DNA of 64,000 nucleotides from Granulicella mallensis (lineage in GTDB: Bacteria; Acidobacteriota; Terriglobia; Terriglobales; Acidobacteriaceae), in contig NZ_JACHIO010000001.1 of NCBI RefSeq assembly GCF_014203225.1, positions 310,001 through 374,000 on the forward strand, given 5' to 3'. The notes beneath the pieces were generated by a model. That model did not search any database, had not been told where the DNA came from, and worked only from the letters and a program-made list of their open reading frames with translations. Numbering within the stretch: the first letter of the stretch is position 1; each line of letters opens with the position of its first letter. Both the position numbers and the translations under genes were made by a program. Positions 25,499-35,183 of this stretch are shown piece by piece.

Positions 25499-26215
25499 GC
25501 TATCTCCTTAGCCCGTCTATGAGGTTTTTGACACATCATTACGTTCGAGAATCGGAATAAGCAGACCTGCTTGCCCTTTAGAGGCACGCAGTCTACTTAT
25601 GCCATCATTTTGGATTGCTATCGATCTCCGGTAACTGTGTGCATAGTTATCATTCGCAAAAAGTAATTACAAGAGAAATCATTTGTACTTTCTTGAACGC
25701 TTGCTCCTTGATTAAATAGCACGGATATTTAGGGTCGGATTGTAACTGGTTGGCCGAAAAGCCTAGGGCAATCCTGCATAAGCTATCTCGCTAACGCCCG
25801 CAACCTACCTCCGGATTGTGCGTTGCGTAAAGTACATCCTTCTGTTGCCTAAGCGCAAAAAAAGATACCCCACAGCCTGATTAAGAATGTGGTCACGGAG
25901 GGCGACTAATATTTAGTCTCTTATGAGGTTCTACGTGGGTGGTTGTTCCAGGGGGAGTCATCCACGTTGTACAGGCAAGGAATAGTACAGACAAGAAATA
26001 GTTTCGTTAAGGGCACAGCTTTAGCTACGCCGTAACAAACAGAGTAGAACCCAGCCCTTTCAAGGGCTTTGAAGTGGACGAATGCCGTCTGAGCTTTTTT
26101 TCGTTGTCATCCTGAGCCGTACCGGTCCGAGAACAGTGCGGTACAGGATGGGGCGTGCAACACGAATTGCGGGCTCTGATGCTATTTCCAGTTTGCCCAT
26201 GATTCGGGAGGGCCT
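25499..26215. other. Long intergenic region
   Basis: About 700 bases, visibly AT-richer than the flanks (25540-26040). It must hold the promoter of the secreted unknown gene. A small palindrome AGCCCTT/AAGGGCT is at 26053-26068, and the stretch 26106-26155 contains GTCATCCTGAGC, a phrase that resembles dispersed repeats. No open frame of interest on either strand. Confidence 0.45.
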
Positions 26216-27139
26216 TTAGCGACAGTCGCCGTAGAAGGTCATTGAGCGGTCGCGGTAATTCAAGAGCATCTTCAGTTTCATCGCTGCAAAGAGTGCGTTA
26301 CCTACGTTCGCAACGCGTGTTCCCTTGGACCCCTTCTCATTGCGGACAGTGACCACCTGGCCCGGAGGCAGGATAAAGGGCCCAAATCCAACGGAAGCAT
26401 TGAACGTGTAGGACTTCACCTTACCGTCGCCTCGCGCCCCTCCGAAAGTGATCGCACTCTTTTCCGATAACGAGGTCCGCACTCCTCTCATATCTAATGC
26501 GCTCTGGTATAGCGAAATGCCACCATTGGAGCCAGTATCGAGAGTAATGCGCCCCTTGGCCGCTCCGAAATGAAAGTTCGTTATGACTGGAATGTTCTCG
26601 ACGGTCTTAAGTGGCGTGGTCCAGTGTGTCCGACACGTGCTTACCATCGGCATCGCATCGGATGCTTGGTTCAGGATGCCTAATGTCTGCTGCGGGTAGT
26701 CGATCAGCACGATCTTATCGACCAGGAAGCTATATCCCAAGACGCCATCGAGTTTGCGGCCATAATGGGCAGAGAGTCCGGTCATGTCCGACGCCAAAGC
26801 GTCGAATGGAGTAAAGGTATGACCGGCAATCACGAGGTTGTCGATGCTGCTGGGGAACACCGTGGCTCCCTTTCCATCGCCAAAGCCACTCGCATCGCCA
26901 CCGTCCTGCCTCTCAATTTTTAGACCAAGCGCCTCGGCACGAGCCAAGTCAATCACCGACGGATCGACACCGGTATCCAAGATCACATAAAGCGGTGTGC
27001 CTTTGACTGTGACATCAAGGCCGATGGAGGATCGTGAGAAATCGAAGGGGATTGTGAGCGGCTCCCGGGAGGTGATAGCAGGGGAAACGGCTACGCCTAT
27101 AAAAGCCAGACCACAAAGAATTACTGATCCTATCCCCAT
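26216..27139 (-). CDS. Retropepsin-like aspartic protease, double-lobed
   Basis: 307-residue protein with an N-terminal hydrophobic signal or anchor (about 1-22) and two aspartyl-protease lobes. Lobe 1: YVILDTGVDPSVID with catalytic Asp55 in DTG. Lobe 2: GRITLDTGSNGGISLY with Asp201 in DTGS. The spacing and the flap-like regions (GFGDGKGATVFP and FGGARGDGKVKSYTF) fit the aspartyl-protease fold seen in bacterial periplasmic members. So both active-site Asp are present in one chain and it may act as a monomer. It would cleave peptides in the periplasm or outside. No operon partner. Confidence 0.8.
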   Translation of the reverse strand: MGIGSVILCGLAFIGVAVSPAITSREPLTIPFDFSRSSIGLDVTVKGTPLYVILDTGVDPSVIDLARAEALGLKIERQDGGDASGFGDGKGATVFPSSIDNLVIAGHTFTPFDALASDMTGLSAHYGRKLDGVLGYSFLVDKIVLIDYPQQTLGILNQASDAMPMVSTCRTHWTTPLKTVENIPVITNFHFGAAKGRITLDTGSNGGISLYQSALDMRGVRTSLSEKSAITFGGARGDGKVKSYTFNASVGFGPFILPPGQVVTVRNEKGSKGTRVANVGNALFAAMKLKMLLNYRDRSMTFYGDCR

Positions 27140-27250
27140 AAGTCTCCCACGTTTGCGATGGGACGATCATAACGGTTTCGCTTCTTTTTGCGCAGAGAAA
27201 ACGCTAGCCATAACGCTGATACTGGGCGAACTCGGAGCATCGGCGAAACT

Positions 27251-27279
27251 GGCCTTCCGTCTTTGAAAGATGGAAGGCC
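27251..27279. terminator. Hairpin after the GH27 gene
   Basis: GGCCTTCCGTC (27251-27261) pairs with GATGGAAGGCC (27269-27279) with one G-T pair; the loop is TTTGAAA. It lies 16 bases after the minus-strand GH27 stop. No marked U-run. Confidence 0.55.
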
Positions 27280-27294
27280 AGATAGTTGATACCC

Positions 27295-29460
27295 TCAGTG
27301 AATTGTGGGTGCAATGTTGATGGAATCGAGATCAGGCGCGAAGTTGCTTGGGTTGCCGAACTGGATCTGGTTGGTTCCCACGTTCAGTTGCACCGGAATC
27401 ACCGTGCTGGTTGGCGTGCTGAAGGTGTAGCCGTTCAGGTCGAGTTCCTGAGCAGGATTGTCGTTGACGGTGATGAAGAATGACCGAGGGCCGCTGGTGC
27501 GGTAGTCGATCTCCATCTGATAGGTGCCTGCCACCGGCACCGTCACATTGGTGAAAGTCACGGTGTTCTGGGCTCCGTCGCCGATATTGCCTGCCGTGGA
27601 AACTCCGGAGCAATTGCCGCAATAGGACTGGGTGGCGCTACCGCTCAACGTCGCGAGTTCGCCTTCATAGGTGGTGGAAGCCGGAAAAGGCTCATGGCCA
27701 TCTCCGCTGATAATGATGCGGTCAAGGTCAGGGGGATAGCTTGCCGGATTTCCAAATTCGATGCTATTCATCCCGGCTTTCAGGCGGACGGGAATGGTGG
27801 TGGGGAAAGGAAGGTTTGAGCTTCCGCCGCTGAGGTTAAGGGTGATCGCCGGATCGTCGTTGACGTTGATGATGAAGGAGCGGGTGCCGTTGGTCATCGA
27901 GTCAACCTCCATCCGGTACACTCCTGCCACCTTTACTTTTACGTTGAAGATGGCGTAATTCGCGGCTCCGATACCGAGATCGGTCAGCTTGTAGCCGCTG
28001 GCGCAGGTGGAGCATTGGTTAAGCTGGGTCCCGCCATAAATCGTAGCTGTCTCAGCTCCCAAGATTTGCGATGGAGACGCGGCAGGATGTCCGGTTGCAG
28101 CCATCACCTTCAGCAGGCGCGCTCCGTGTCCGGGCAGCACATCGGAGAAGGATTGATAGGTAGGTCCAATATCCTGGTGGTCCCAGAGATCGCGTACATC
28201 AAATGCTCCGGAAAAGCCGAGATCTTTCCAGTCAACAGTGACCTGCGAGGGGAAGGCGTTGAGGTTGAAGAGCGCGACGTAATACGATCCGTTGCCGAGA
28301 TCGGAGACCCATACCGGCGTAAAACCACCGGTAACCTGGACCGCGGGATGACCGGACTGATTGACAGCGAGCACCTCGTCATTGGTGAGGAGCTTTTTTC
28401 CGTAGTCTGTCAGCTTGGTCAGATCGCCACCGAGAAAGAAGGGTGTGTTGGCCATCGCCCAGAAGGTCATGGCTGTCTTCTGCTCGGTGTTGGTGAGTCC
28501 ATCGGTTGCGCCGTTGCCGACCTCAAGGGCATCCAGGTCGTTCCAGCCCAGCGAGCGACCCGCGGTGCGCTCCCATCCGATGAGGTCATAGAAACGAAGC
28601 TGAACGCGCTGCCACTCGGTGAGGAAGGGGCAGTCCCCTTCGCACTCGATATCGTTTTCGATGCGACGGGCGTTGGCGTTCTGCTGCCAGTCGGCGATGT
28701 AGTCCTCATCGAGAGCCCAGGAGATCGTGAACCAGATCGGGCGACCGCTCTGGGCGATAGCCACATTCATCGCGTGCACATCGGGAATATTGTTGATGCT
28801 GAGGGTGTCGTTGTCGGACCCGGGGGTAACACCGTCCATCTTGATGAAGTCGACACCCCAGGAGGCAAACTGGTCGGCGATGGAGTTGATGTACTCCTGA
28901 GCGCCCGGCTTGGTGAAGTCAATCTTATCGGTATCGCAGAAGGCGTTGCCGCAAGTGATGGGCATCGCGACGATGTCTTTTGCCTGGTAGGCTGTGCCGA
29001 AGATGGGTGTGTTGTTATTGACGTCATCGCTGGCGATGCCGGGGTTGATGTAGATGCCGACCTTCTGACCGTTGTCGTGGATGTGACGGATCAGACCCAG
29101 GAAGTCAGGAAAGGCGGTTGAGTTCCAGTGAGGCCTGCCATATTGATCGTCCGTGCCGTTGCCGGAGGACCAGCCGGCATCAAGGTTGATGTAGACAAAA
29201 CCACGGTCGGTAAGGCCGCTTTTCTTCATCGCATCCGACTGCGCGGTGATGTTCTGCTCATTCATCACCGTGCTGGAGGCTACAATCGTCTGCTCGCTGA
29301 AGGTGCTCCAGCCGAGGTATGGTTTTGCGCCTACGCCATTCATCTGGGCGGCGGCAGTAATGGACAGAGGGATCAGAGCGGCGAAAATTAGTGTGAAAAA
29401 AATCCGCAGTGCCGATTTTTCATGGCATCTGCGGAATTTGCGGCGGAGTATCGTCAGCAT
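27295..29460 (-). CDS. Secreted GH27 alpha-galactosidase with two C-terminal CBM35-like modules
   Basis: 721-residue secreted enzyme releasing terminal alpha-galactose. I start at the ATG at 29460, which follows GAGGTG and gives a signal peptide ending ITAAAQ; the frame extends to 29541 without ribosome site. The GH27 barrel begins KPYLGWSTFSEQ, with YINLDAGWSS, the nucleophile Asp209 in DFIKMDG and the acid/base Asp270 in RIENDIECEG. A beta-sandwich domain with HQDIGPTY follows. Residues about 480-600 and 605-720 are two tandem CBM35-like modules, each ending in FGNP-x-PDLD, so they are an internal duplication. Together with the GH110 gene 516 bases upstream it forms an alpha-galactoside-degrading pair. 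Confidence 0.92.
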   Translation of the reverse strand: MLTILRRKFRRCHEKSALRIFFTLIFAALIPLSITAAAQMNGVGAKPYLGWSTFSEQTIVASSTVMNEQNITAQSDAMKKSGLTDRGFVYINLDAGWSSGNGTDDQYGRPHWNSTAFPDFLGLIRHIHDNGQKVGIYINPGIASDDVNNNTPIFGTAYQAKDIVAMPITCGNAFCDTDKIDFTKPGAQEYINSIADQFASWGVDFIKMDGVTPGSDNDTLSINNIPDVHAMNVAIAQSGRPIWFTISWALDEDYIADWQQNANARRIENDIECEGDCPFLTEWQRVQLRFYDLIGWERTAGRSLGWNDLDALEVGNGATDGLTNTEQKTAMTFWAMANTPFFLGGDLTKLTDYGKKLLTNDEVLAVNQSGHPAVQVTGGFTPVWVSDLGNGSYYVALFNLNAFPSQVTVDWKDLGFSGAFDVRDLWDHQDIGPTYQSFSDVLPGHGARLLKVMAATGHPAASPSQILGAETATIYGGTQLNQCSTCASGYKLTDLGIGAANYAIFNVKVKVAGVYRMEVDSMTNGTRSFIINVNDDPAITLNLSGGSSNLPFPTTIPVRLKAGMNSIEFGNPASYPPDLDRIIISGDGHEPFPASTTYEGELATLSGSATQSYCGNCSGVSTAGNIGDGAQNTVTFTNVTVPVAGTYQMEIDYRTSGPRSFFITVNDNPAQELDLNGYTFSTPTSTVIPVQLNVGTNQIQFGNPSNFAPDLDSINIAPTIH

Positions 29461-29976
29461 AAAGTTCACCTCGTAAGGATGTCTGCTTTTCCCTTCATCT
29501 GCGCGCATTTCCATGAGAAATGCGCGTGTAACCGTATTCATTCGGAGAACTAATTCTCTCAGAAAGAATCTTGATGTTTTCAGAAGTGAAAAAGCATTTT
29601 TTAATGCGAAACCACTCTACCCCGCCGCAAACGAGGATGGCAATCATTGTTTGCAGATTTTTTTACGAAACACGACGTGTCCGACAGGTTGAAAACCCGC
29701 GCTGCGCGAGTGCAAGAGGCGGCGCGCTCAGAGGCAAAACCAGAGCGGTCCACATTGAGATGCAGTCTGCAAAAACCAGCAGAGCCACAACCGCACGGAC
29801 TTGCAGCAATGGCTCTTGGACGAAGAGATCCAAGCGTTCCAGAGAGCAATGGCACTTTGGCTTGCTCATGCTGAGGCAGTACTCAATAGAAAGGCAACTG
29901 AAGATTGCGGGTCGCTAGGCGAATCTAGTTTGCAAGCCGTATAGCTAGCCGCACCGAGACCGATCAAGGCTACGAG
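29461..29976. other. Intergenic region with possible gene relic
   Basis: Between GH110 and GH27. The plus frame 29759-29944 is open without a clear start and reads RTDLQQWLLDEEIQAFQRA then LWLAHAEAVLNRK, which looks like real protein, but I cannot name the family. It may be the tail of a lost gene. Near 29595 a T-rich stretch may be part of the GH27 promoter. Confidence 0.3.
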
Positions 29977-31827
29977 TCATTGATGTTCTCCCGCAAGAGG
30001 CTTGAAGCTGGCTCCGCATCCCGTCGGATTGAATGTACCCTTGACGCTCTCAGCATTTATCAGAAAGGAGTCGTAAATCGCGGTCCGACCGCCATCCGCT
30101 AATGAGTTATCGGTTATATCGATGCAACGCGCGTGGTTAAGGTAAAACACGGGCGAATCAAGGGGTAAACTCGGTGGGTAATTCTGATTGTGGACGACAG
30201 TATTATGGCGAAAGATAAGTCCCTCCACGGAAGTCGCATAGAGCAGAGAATCTTGGAATTCTTCAAATTGATTGTTTTCAATGCGGATGTTGCGGACGCT
30301 GAAGTAGGTTGAATCTTCTTTCGCTTTAAATGGGAGATCGATCACGATTGGGGCGGGACCGAAGGGCCCCATATTTGTATCTAGAAATCGATTATGACGA
30401 ATAGTCACATTATGGGCAGGGGCGTTCTCGAACCACGAACTTGCGTCCGCGCTGAACAGGATGGCGGGACCCGACAGGTAATCGAAGAAATTGTTTTCGA
30501 TCACGGTACTCACGGCTTCGCTGCCAAACAGTGTGCCCCGCGCGCGATTATGGCGAATGTGGTTGTTTCGGTAGAGCATCCTGGGCCGCCAGTTCAGGTT
30601 TTCTACACCGTCTCCCGGTTCGAGAGACGAAGGCAGGTCAGAGTCTAAGCGTAGCTCTAGGTGCTTATCATCCACGCGACTCACACGCACTACCTTTGCC
30701 GTTGCATACGGCTCAAGCGTTTGCCGGTGCACGAAGCGCACAGTTTCTCCAATAGCAGCAAATGGCAATCCAAATGTCTGTGGATGGCCAAACTCCAGAG
30801 AAACGGTATTGGGTGTTGAATGCCCGGTGACCCGCAGGTAAGAGCCATGCACATTGATGCCGTCGTCCAGCATATTCTCGAAAAGACCGTTTTCGACGGT
30901 GAGTTGTCCGCGACAATTTGAGAAGTGAACAGCATCTGCGATGGTCGTGACATAACGGCCGCTATTCGGTTTGAGAGCCACACTGAAACCATCGAGATGA
31001 ATCTCTGCACTCTTTTGTGCGATCAGCCCCATCCCTTGGGCACTGTGCACGGTTACAGCAGATACGGAAACATGTGCGCTCTGATCTATGAGTATCGCCG
31101 GGTTGGGACGATTCCCGTTCCACAAAACGAGCACCTCGCCCGTTCGTGGTTGCGACTCCAGACCCATCACGCGGATCACGCCTGGCTTGAGCAATGTCGC
31201 GCTGGACTGGAAGAACGACCAGTTATCTCCAGTCCTGGCGGCCAGACCTTTCTCCAGGGAGTCGAATACGAGACTGAACTTCGCCGGCTCCTCATATTTT
31301 TCGGCGTGTATATAGATGTGGTTGCTCTTCACTGCATAGCTTTCTTTGTCGTCAATTTTCAGATCGACATACGCATCACTTCCGCCTATCACCTTCGCTT
31401 GTATAAGGCGTTGTGTTTGGTAATCGATAGAGAAGTGACGTAGGTCCACAAATTTTGAGTACGCAATGGCAATGGGCAAGACTGAGTCGTGAAACACAAA
31501 CTCCGACCCACCACCGTCCACCGTCAGCCGGTCAGCATGTTCAATAGGCATGACCACCGATCGCTCCTCCACATCGTCATGATTGGAGATGAACAGGCGG
31601 CGCTTAACAGCCTCTTCTGGCCAGAAATCATATCGACCTCGTGGAAATGTAACCAATGAGCGATGATTCTTTATTGCGAAAGCAATCGCACGTGCAACTT
31701 CCGAGGTACTATTCTTCCCGGTATCGGGTTCCGCTCCAAAGGTCGATACGTCCACCGCCTGCGCATATACGATCGCGACCGAAGGAAGGGCGAGAAATGT
31801 CAGGAGAAAAAAAGTGAGTAATCGCAT
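29977..31827 (-). CDS. Secreted GH110-type alpha-1,3-galactosidase (parallel beta-helix)
   Basis: 616-residue exported right-handed beta-helix protein resembling GH110 enzymes, inverting exo-alpha-1,3-galactosidases that remove the terminal galactose of B-antigen-like or linear alpha-1,3-Gal structures. The ATG at 31827 follows AAAGG by eight bases and gives a signal peptide ending VAIVYAQ. VDVSTFGAEPDTGKN is the usual opening of the pectate-lyase-like fold. LTVENGLFENMLDDGINVHG, which carries the Asp pair near the active site, and TRNNHIRHNRARGTLF-type coils (RNNHIRHNRARG) are the family hallmarks. It precedes the GH27 gene on the same strand. Why a soil bacterium carries this specificity is unclear; plant or fungal alpha-1,3-galactosides are possible substrates. 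Confidence 0.85.
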   Translation of the reverse strand: MRLLTFFLLTFLALPSVAIVYAQAVDVSTFGAEPDTGKNSTSEVARAIAFAIKNHRSLVTFPRGRYDFWPEEAVKRRLFISNHDDVEERSVVMPIEHADRLTVDGGGSEFVFHDSVLPIAIAYSKFVDLRHFSIDYQTQRLIQAKVIGGSDAYVDLKIDDKESYAVKSNHIYIHAEKYEEPAKFSLVFDSLEKGLAARTGDNWSFFQSSATLLKPGVIRVMGLESQPRTGEVLVLWNGNRPNPAILIDQSAHVSVSAVTVHSAQGMGLIAQKSAEIHLDGFSVALKPNSGRYVTTIADAVHFSNCRGQLTVENGLFENMLDDGINVHGSYLRVTGHSTPNTVSLEFGHPQTFGLPFAAIGETVRFVHRQTLEPYATAKVVRVSRVDDKHLELRLDSDLPSSLEPGDGVENLNWRPRMLYRNNHIRHNRARGTLFGSEAVSTVIENNFFDYLSGPAILFSADASSWFENAPAHNVTIRHNRFLDTNMGPFGPAPIVIDLPFKAKEDSTYFSVRNIRIENNQFEEFQDSLLYATSVEGLIFRHNTVVHNQNYPPSLPLDSPVFYLNHARCIDITDNSLADGGRTAIYDSFLINAESVKGTFNPTGCGASFKPLAGEHQ

Positions 31828-32389
31828 CAGCATCGCCTTTAGGATGTCCACAAACTAACTGGCTTGACTCGCACATCCGCCGCCTGCTTCGCCACAAGTC
31901 CAGGAACAGGGCTCAGTGAGAGATCAACATATTCAGGAGCCTCGAGAAAGCGGCAGCGCCTCGTCTTGGATGCCATATCAAAACCCTCTGCTGGAAGTAA
32001 AACCCTTTGTGCAAGCTGGAATGTCGAGCGATCGTCAGCCTTCAGCCAGTCTGCGCAATTTTTTGCAAATGATAACAAAAATTCATACAAGAAACTTGTC
32101 TGGAAATATCCTGACAATCTCTCAAGAGACCGCTTACATTTTACGCGCTGGTAATTTCATATGTGGACTATCGCTTTCATGTTTGACATAAAAACAACGA
32201 GTTGCGTCCCTCAAATGTTCCAGTTGTGCCCACAATTTGCTTACTAGGGAGCCACATGCGATATCTCTCGACACTCTGCCACAATTCGAACCTGCGGCTG
32301 TGGCTTTCAATGATTTGAAGGGTGATGAAATTCCGTCGCTGCTGAAACGAAACAATCCATCATCAGGTCAACTCTCTGATTCGCGTAGA
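31828..32389. other. Intergenic region
   Basis: About 560 bases upstream of the GH110 gene. The stretch 32060-32220 is AT-rich and probably holds its promoter. A minus frame 31839-32117 is open but has no recognisable content. No repeat seen. Confidence 0.4.
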
Positions 32390-34153
32390 TTACAGGTCTA
32401 AATTCACTTGCGATTCGGGTGTCGAGCAGCAGATCAAAGCATTGCCTTCTGCAGGCTGGTCCAGCGGCTCGGGAGCGTAGCGTAGCCTGCCATCCAGGAT
32501 TCCGCACTCGCACATATGGCAAACTCCGGTGCGGCATGACCATTTCACCGTTACGTCACAGGCCTCGGCCAATTCCAGCAGGCTCCGGAAGCGGTTGTCC
32601 CACGGCACCGCCAGACCACTGCGAGTAAACGACACAAGAGGTCCGTTCCCCTGAGAGCCGACTGGAGGATGCGGGCTCTTTGTTGTCCCTTTCGCTGCAT
32701 CCGGTCCAATGGAGTTCGCCGGACCGAACACTTCCAGATGCACGGAGTCTGGTGGAACTCCCAAAGAGACCAGGTCACGATGCATATCCGCGAGAAACTC
32801 CGTAGGGCCACACAAATAGAAATCAGCCTCGACGGGAAGGCCGAGTTCTTTTATGCTTGCCAGATCTAAGTGCCCGCAGATGTCGAAATCTATGCCGAGC
32901 CGGTCGGCAGGCTCTGGTTTGCTATACGCGACTGCTGAATGATTTCCCGGAATCTCGTCGAGAAGTTTTCGCGCTTCCTTGGCGAAGGCATGCTCTCTCG
33001 CATTGCGTGCGGCATGGATCCACCACACTTCCCGATGCCGTTCGGCTCTGGCCGATGCAAGGGCATACAGCATGGAAAGCAGTGGAGTGACGCCAATGCC
33101 AGCACTCAACAGCACGACCGGACGCGCACCGGCTTGCAATACGAAATCGCCGCGTGGGGCAGCTACCTCGAACGTATCGCCGACCCGCGTTGCATCCACA
33201 AGATAGCGACTCCCTGGACCTATCCCACGCTTGACACTGATGCGATAGACGCCGGAACCCGAAGGGCCTGAGAGGGAGTAACTGCGGACGATGGGCTGTG
33301 ACCCTTTGTCGCGGACCAGCCGTAGCACCAGATATTGACCCGGAAGGGCGTCTGGGAGCGGTGCCCCATCCACAGCCTCCAGTTCAATTGACATTACTTC
33401 ATTCGTTTCCTGATGGACCGATGCCACCCTCAGCCGCCGAAAGCCGTTCCATGCAGAAGGACGTGAAATGGACGGCGTCAACCCCGCGTTGCCACTTTGG
33501 ATTCCCTTTTTATCTGCGTTGAGTAATGCCTGCAGAGAGTATTTCCATCCCGGACTTAGTGCGGAAATTTGTGTTGCAATCGCGATGCGGCCGGGGTCAT
33601 GGTCAGGGAGGTACAGCAGAGAATCGATTTCAGCGACTGAGATTCTTCCTGACCCATCAGCAATCTTTAGAATCTGGTCTTCGGCGCCCACTTCTCCCTC
33701 TTCGATTACGCGGCAATAGAACCCGGGCCTCCGATGTGAAACGAGGAGAGCTGCCATCTGAGGATTGTTCATCCGAATTCCGAGCCGATAGCAGGTAACG
33801 CGTGGTTGCGTGACCTCAAATACCGCACTGCCGATTCTGTACCGGTCTCCGATGCAGACCTCATCGTCCGGCAGACCATCGACAGTGAAATTCTCTCCGA
33901 ACTGTCCGAACTCAAAATCATTACGCCCGAGTTCGCGCTCCCAATATCGATAAGACTGGATCTGATAGACCATCACGGCACGCTGTTCGCCACCATGACC
34001 TTGAAGATCTGCCTGGCCATCGCCATCAAGATTCAGTCGCCGAGCAAGAACGCGATGCGGTACGGAACGCTTCAAGATCGCGGTACGAACAAGCTTGCCC
34101 TGCCATTCAATTTCGCGTGGAAGACCGACATTGACGGACAGGAGTTTAGGCAT
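32390..34153 (-). CDS. MOSC domain fused to ferredoxin reductase and [2Fe-2S] ferredoxin
   Basis: 587-residue three-domain protein. I start at the ATG at 34153; the frame extends to 34330 only because a palindromic repeat upstream happens to be open. Residues about 1-215 are a MOSC domain (YiiM-like: GDGQADLQGHGGEQRAVM, FGENFTVDGL, QPRVTCYRLG). Residues about 230-470 are a flavin reductase: PIVRSYSLSGPSG is the flavin RxYS motif, LLSAGIGVTPLLSML the pyridine-nucleotide loop, FYLCGPTEF the terminal motif. Residues about 490-587 are a plant-type ferredoxin with Cys-x4-Cys-x2-Cys (SCRTGVCHMC) and a final Cys (LICC). MOSC proteins handle the Mo cofactor; N-hydroxylated or sulfur substrates are plausible, with NAD(P)H as donor. 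Confidence 0.9.
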   Translation of the reverse strand: MPKLLSVNVGLPREIEWQGKLVRTAILKRSVPHRVLARRLNLDGDGQADLQGHGGEQRAVMVYQIQSYRYWERELGRNDFEFGQFGENFTVDGLPDDEVCIGDRYRIGSAVFEVTQPRVTCYRLGIRMNNPQMAALLVSHRRPGFYCRVIEEGEVGAEDQILKIADGSGRISVAEIDSLLYLPDHDPGRIAIATQISALSPGWKYSLQALLNADKKGIQSGNAGLTPSISRPSAWNGFRRLRVASVHQETNEVMSIELEAVDGAPLPDALPGQYLVLRLVRDKGSQPIVRSYSLSGPSGSGVYRISVKRGIGPGSRYLVDATRVGDTFEVAAPRGDFVLQAGARPVVLLSAGIGVTPLLSMLYALASARAERHREVWWIHAARNAREHAFAKEARKLLDEIPGNHSAVAYSKPEPADRLGIDFDICGHLDLASIKELGLPVEADFYLCGPTEFLADMHRDLVSLGVPPDSVHLEVFGPANSIGPDAAKGTTKSPHPPVGSQGNGPLVSFTRSGLAVPWDNRFRSLLELAEACDVTVKWSCRTGVCHMCECGILDGRLRYAPEPLDQPAEGNALICCSTPESQVNLDL

Positions 34154-34243
34154 GGGATTCTCGACTGGGCGTTTCAAATGGAACCGTTCACAATCCTCTT
34201 TATACCCTGCAGTGAGAGTCTTCGCGGTGCGTGGATACGCTCG

Positions 34244-34300
34244 TACCCCACCATTGAAAGAAGGAATGGCTGCGACCAGCCTTCTTTCAAGGGTGGGGTA
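34244..34300. repeat. REP-like palindrome, copy 1
   Basis: Arms 34244-34264 and 34280-34300 pair over 21 bases with one mismatch; the loop is 15 bases. The right arm ends CAAGGGTGGGGTA, identical over 13 bases with a second palindrome at 54130-54159. It lies between the SDR gene and the MOSC gene, so it could also end SDR transcription. Confidence 0.75.
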
Positions 34301-34349
34301 TTTCCGAGAAAGGAACGACGTTAGAGACAAGGGGATAGTACACCCGATC

Positions 34350-35126
34350 CTAGTGGGTGTCTGCGTTCATAGCGTCGTTAAACTCTTTAAAGAAAGCTTC
34401 ATATTCTTCTATGCCTTTTTGCTGCACCAAGCGGATGGGCTTGGCCCGCTCGACCACGATTTCGGCGGAGTTGGGTTGAGTTTTGAAGATTTGCATGGTC
34501 TCGTTGAGATAGTCGGTGAGGGGCATCGCGCGAGGGTCTGAAACTTGTTTACTGCCCGTAAGCTCGGTCTGAACGTAGGGAGGGATGATTTCGAGAACCT
34601 GTATGTTAGTGGACTTGAGTTGGTACCGCAGAGATTCAGTGTAGGAGTGGATGGCAGCCTTGGTGGCGTTGTAGGTCGGCGCCATCGCCAAAGGCAGGAA
34701 GGCGAGGATGGAGGTGACGGTGACGATAGCGGCGGAGCGCTGCTTTTCAAGATGAGGAAGGAGCGCCGCAGTGAGGCGGATAGGGCCAAGAAAGTTGGTG
34801 GTGATCATCGCCTCGGAGTCTGCGAGATCTTCCGGTTGAGCCAGGAGGTTTTCGAAACGCATGATTCCGGCGCTGTGGATGACGGTGTTGAGGGTTGGAA
34901 AATCGGTGATCAGCTTGGCAGCAAAGGTGCGAATGCTAACGGCATTCTCGATGTCGAGGACGGCGGAGGACATACCAGGGTTCGCGGCTACGGTGTCGTC
35001 AAGGAGCTGTTTGCGACGGCCAGCGATGATGACTTGGTTGCCGAGTTTATGGAAGGCTTCCGCAAGGCCGCGGCCGATACCAGAGCCGCCGCCAGTAATA
35101 AGGATCGTGTTACCAGTGGTATTCAT
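34350..35126 (-). CDS. Short-chain dehydrogenase/reductase (DltE-like)
   Basis: 258-residue classical SDR. TGGGSGIG (residues 11-18) is the NAD(P) loop, IHSAGIM the structural NAG-type motif, and Ser139, Tyr152 and Lys156 (TYNATK) the catalytic triad. The loop AGRR after strand 2 favours NADP. Residues LEIIPPYVQTEL follow the active site as in DltE-like members. The gene starts 57 bases after the stop of the Tat-exported hydrolase gene on the same strand and may be cotranscribed with it. Substrate unknown. Unrelated to the SDR scrap at 6315-6478. Confidence 0.9.
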   Translation of the reverse strand: MNTTGNTILITGGGSGIGRGLAEAFHKLGNQVIIAGRRKQLLDDTVAANPGMSSAVLDIENAVSIRTFAAKLITDFPTLNTVIHSAGIMRFENLLAQPEDLADSEAMITTNFLGPIRLTAALLPHLEKQRSAAIVTVTSILAFLPLAMAPTYNATKAAIHSYTESLRYQLKSTNIQVLEIIPPYVQTELTGSKQVSDPRAMPLTDYLNETMQIFKTQPNSAEIVVERAKPIRLVQQKGIEEYEAFFKEFNDAMNADTH

Positions 35127-35183
35127 ATAGATGAATTCTCCTTCTTAGGTCAGGCTTTAATCTCGTTGCGATAAACGCTCTCG

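Noticed and set aside
28015-29121. 368-codon plus-strand open frame
   Set aside because: Antisense to the GH27 catalytic domain.
31839-32117. 92-codon minus-strand frame upstream of GH110
   Set aside because: No family resemblance, no ribosome site, and its end overlaps the GH110 start region.
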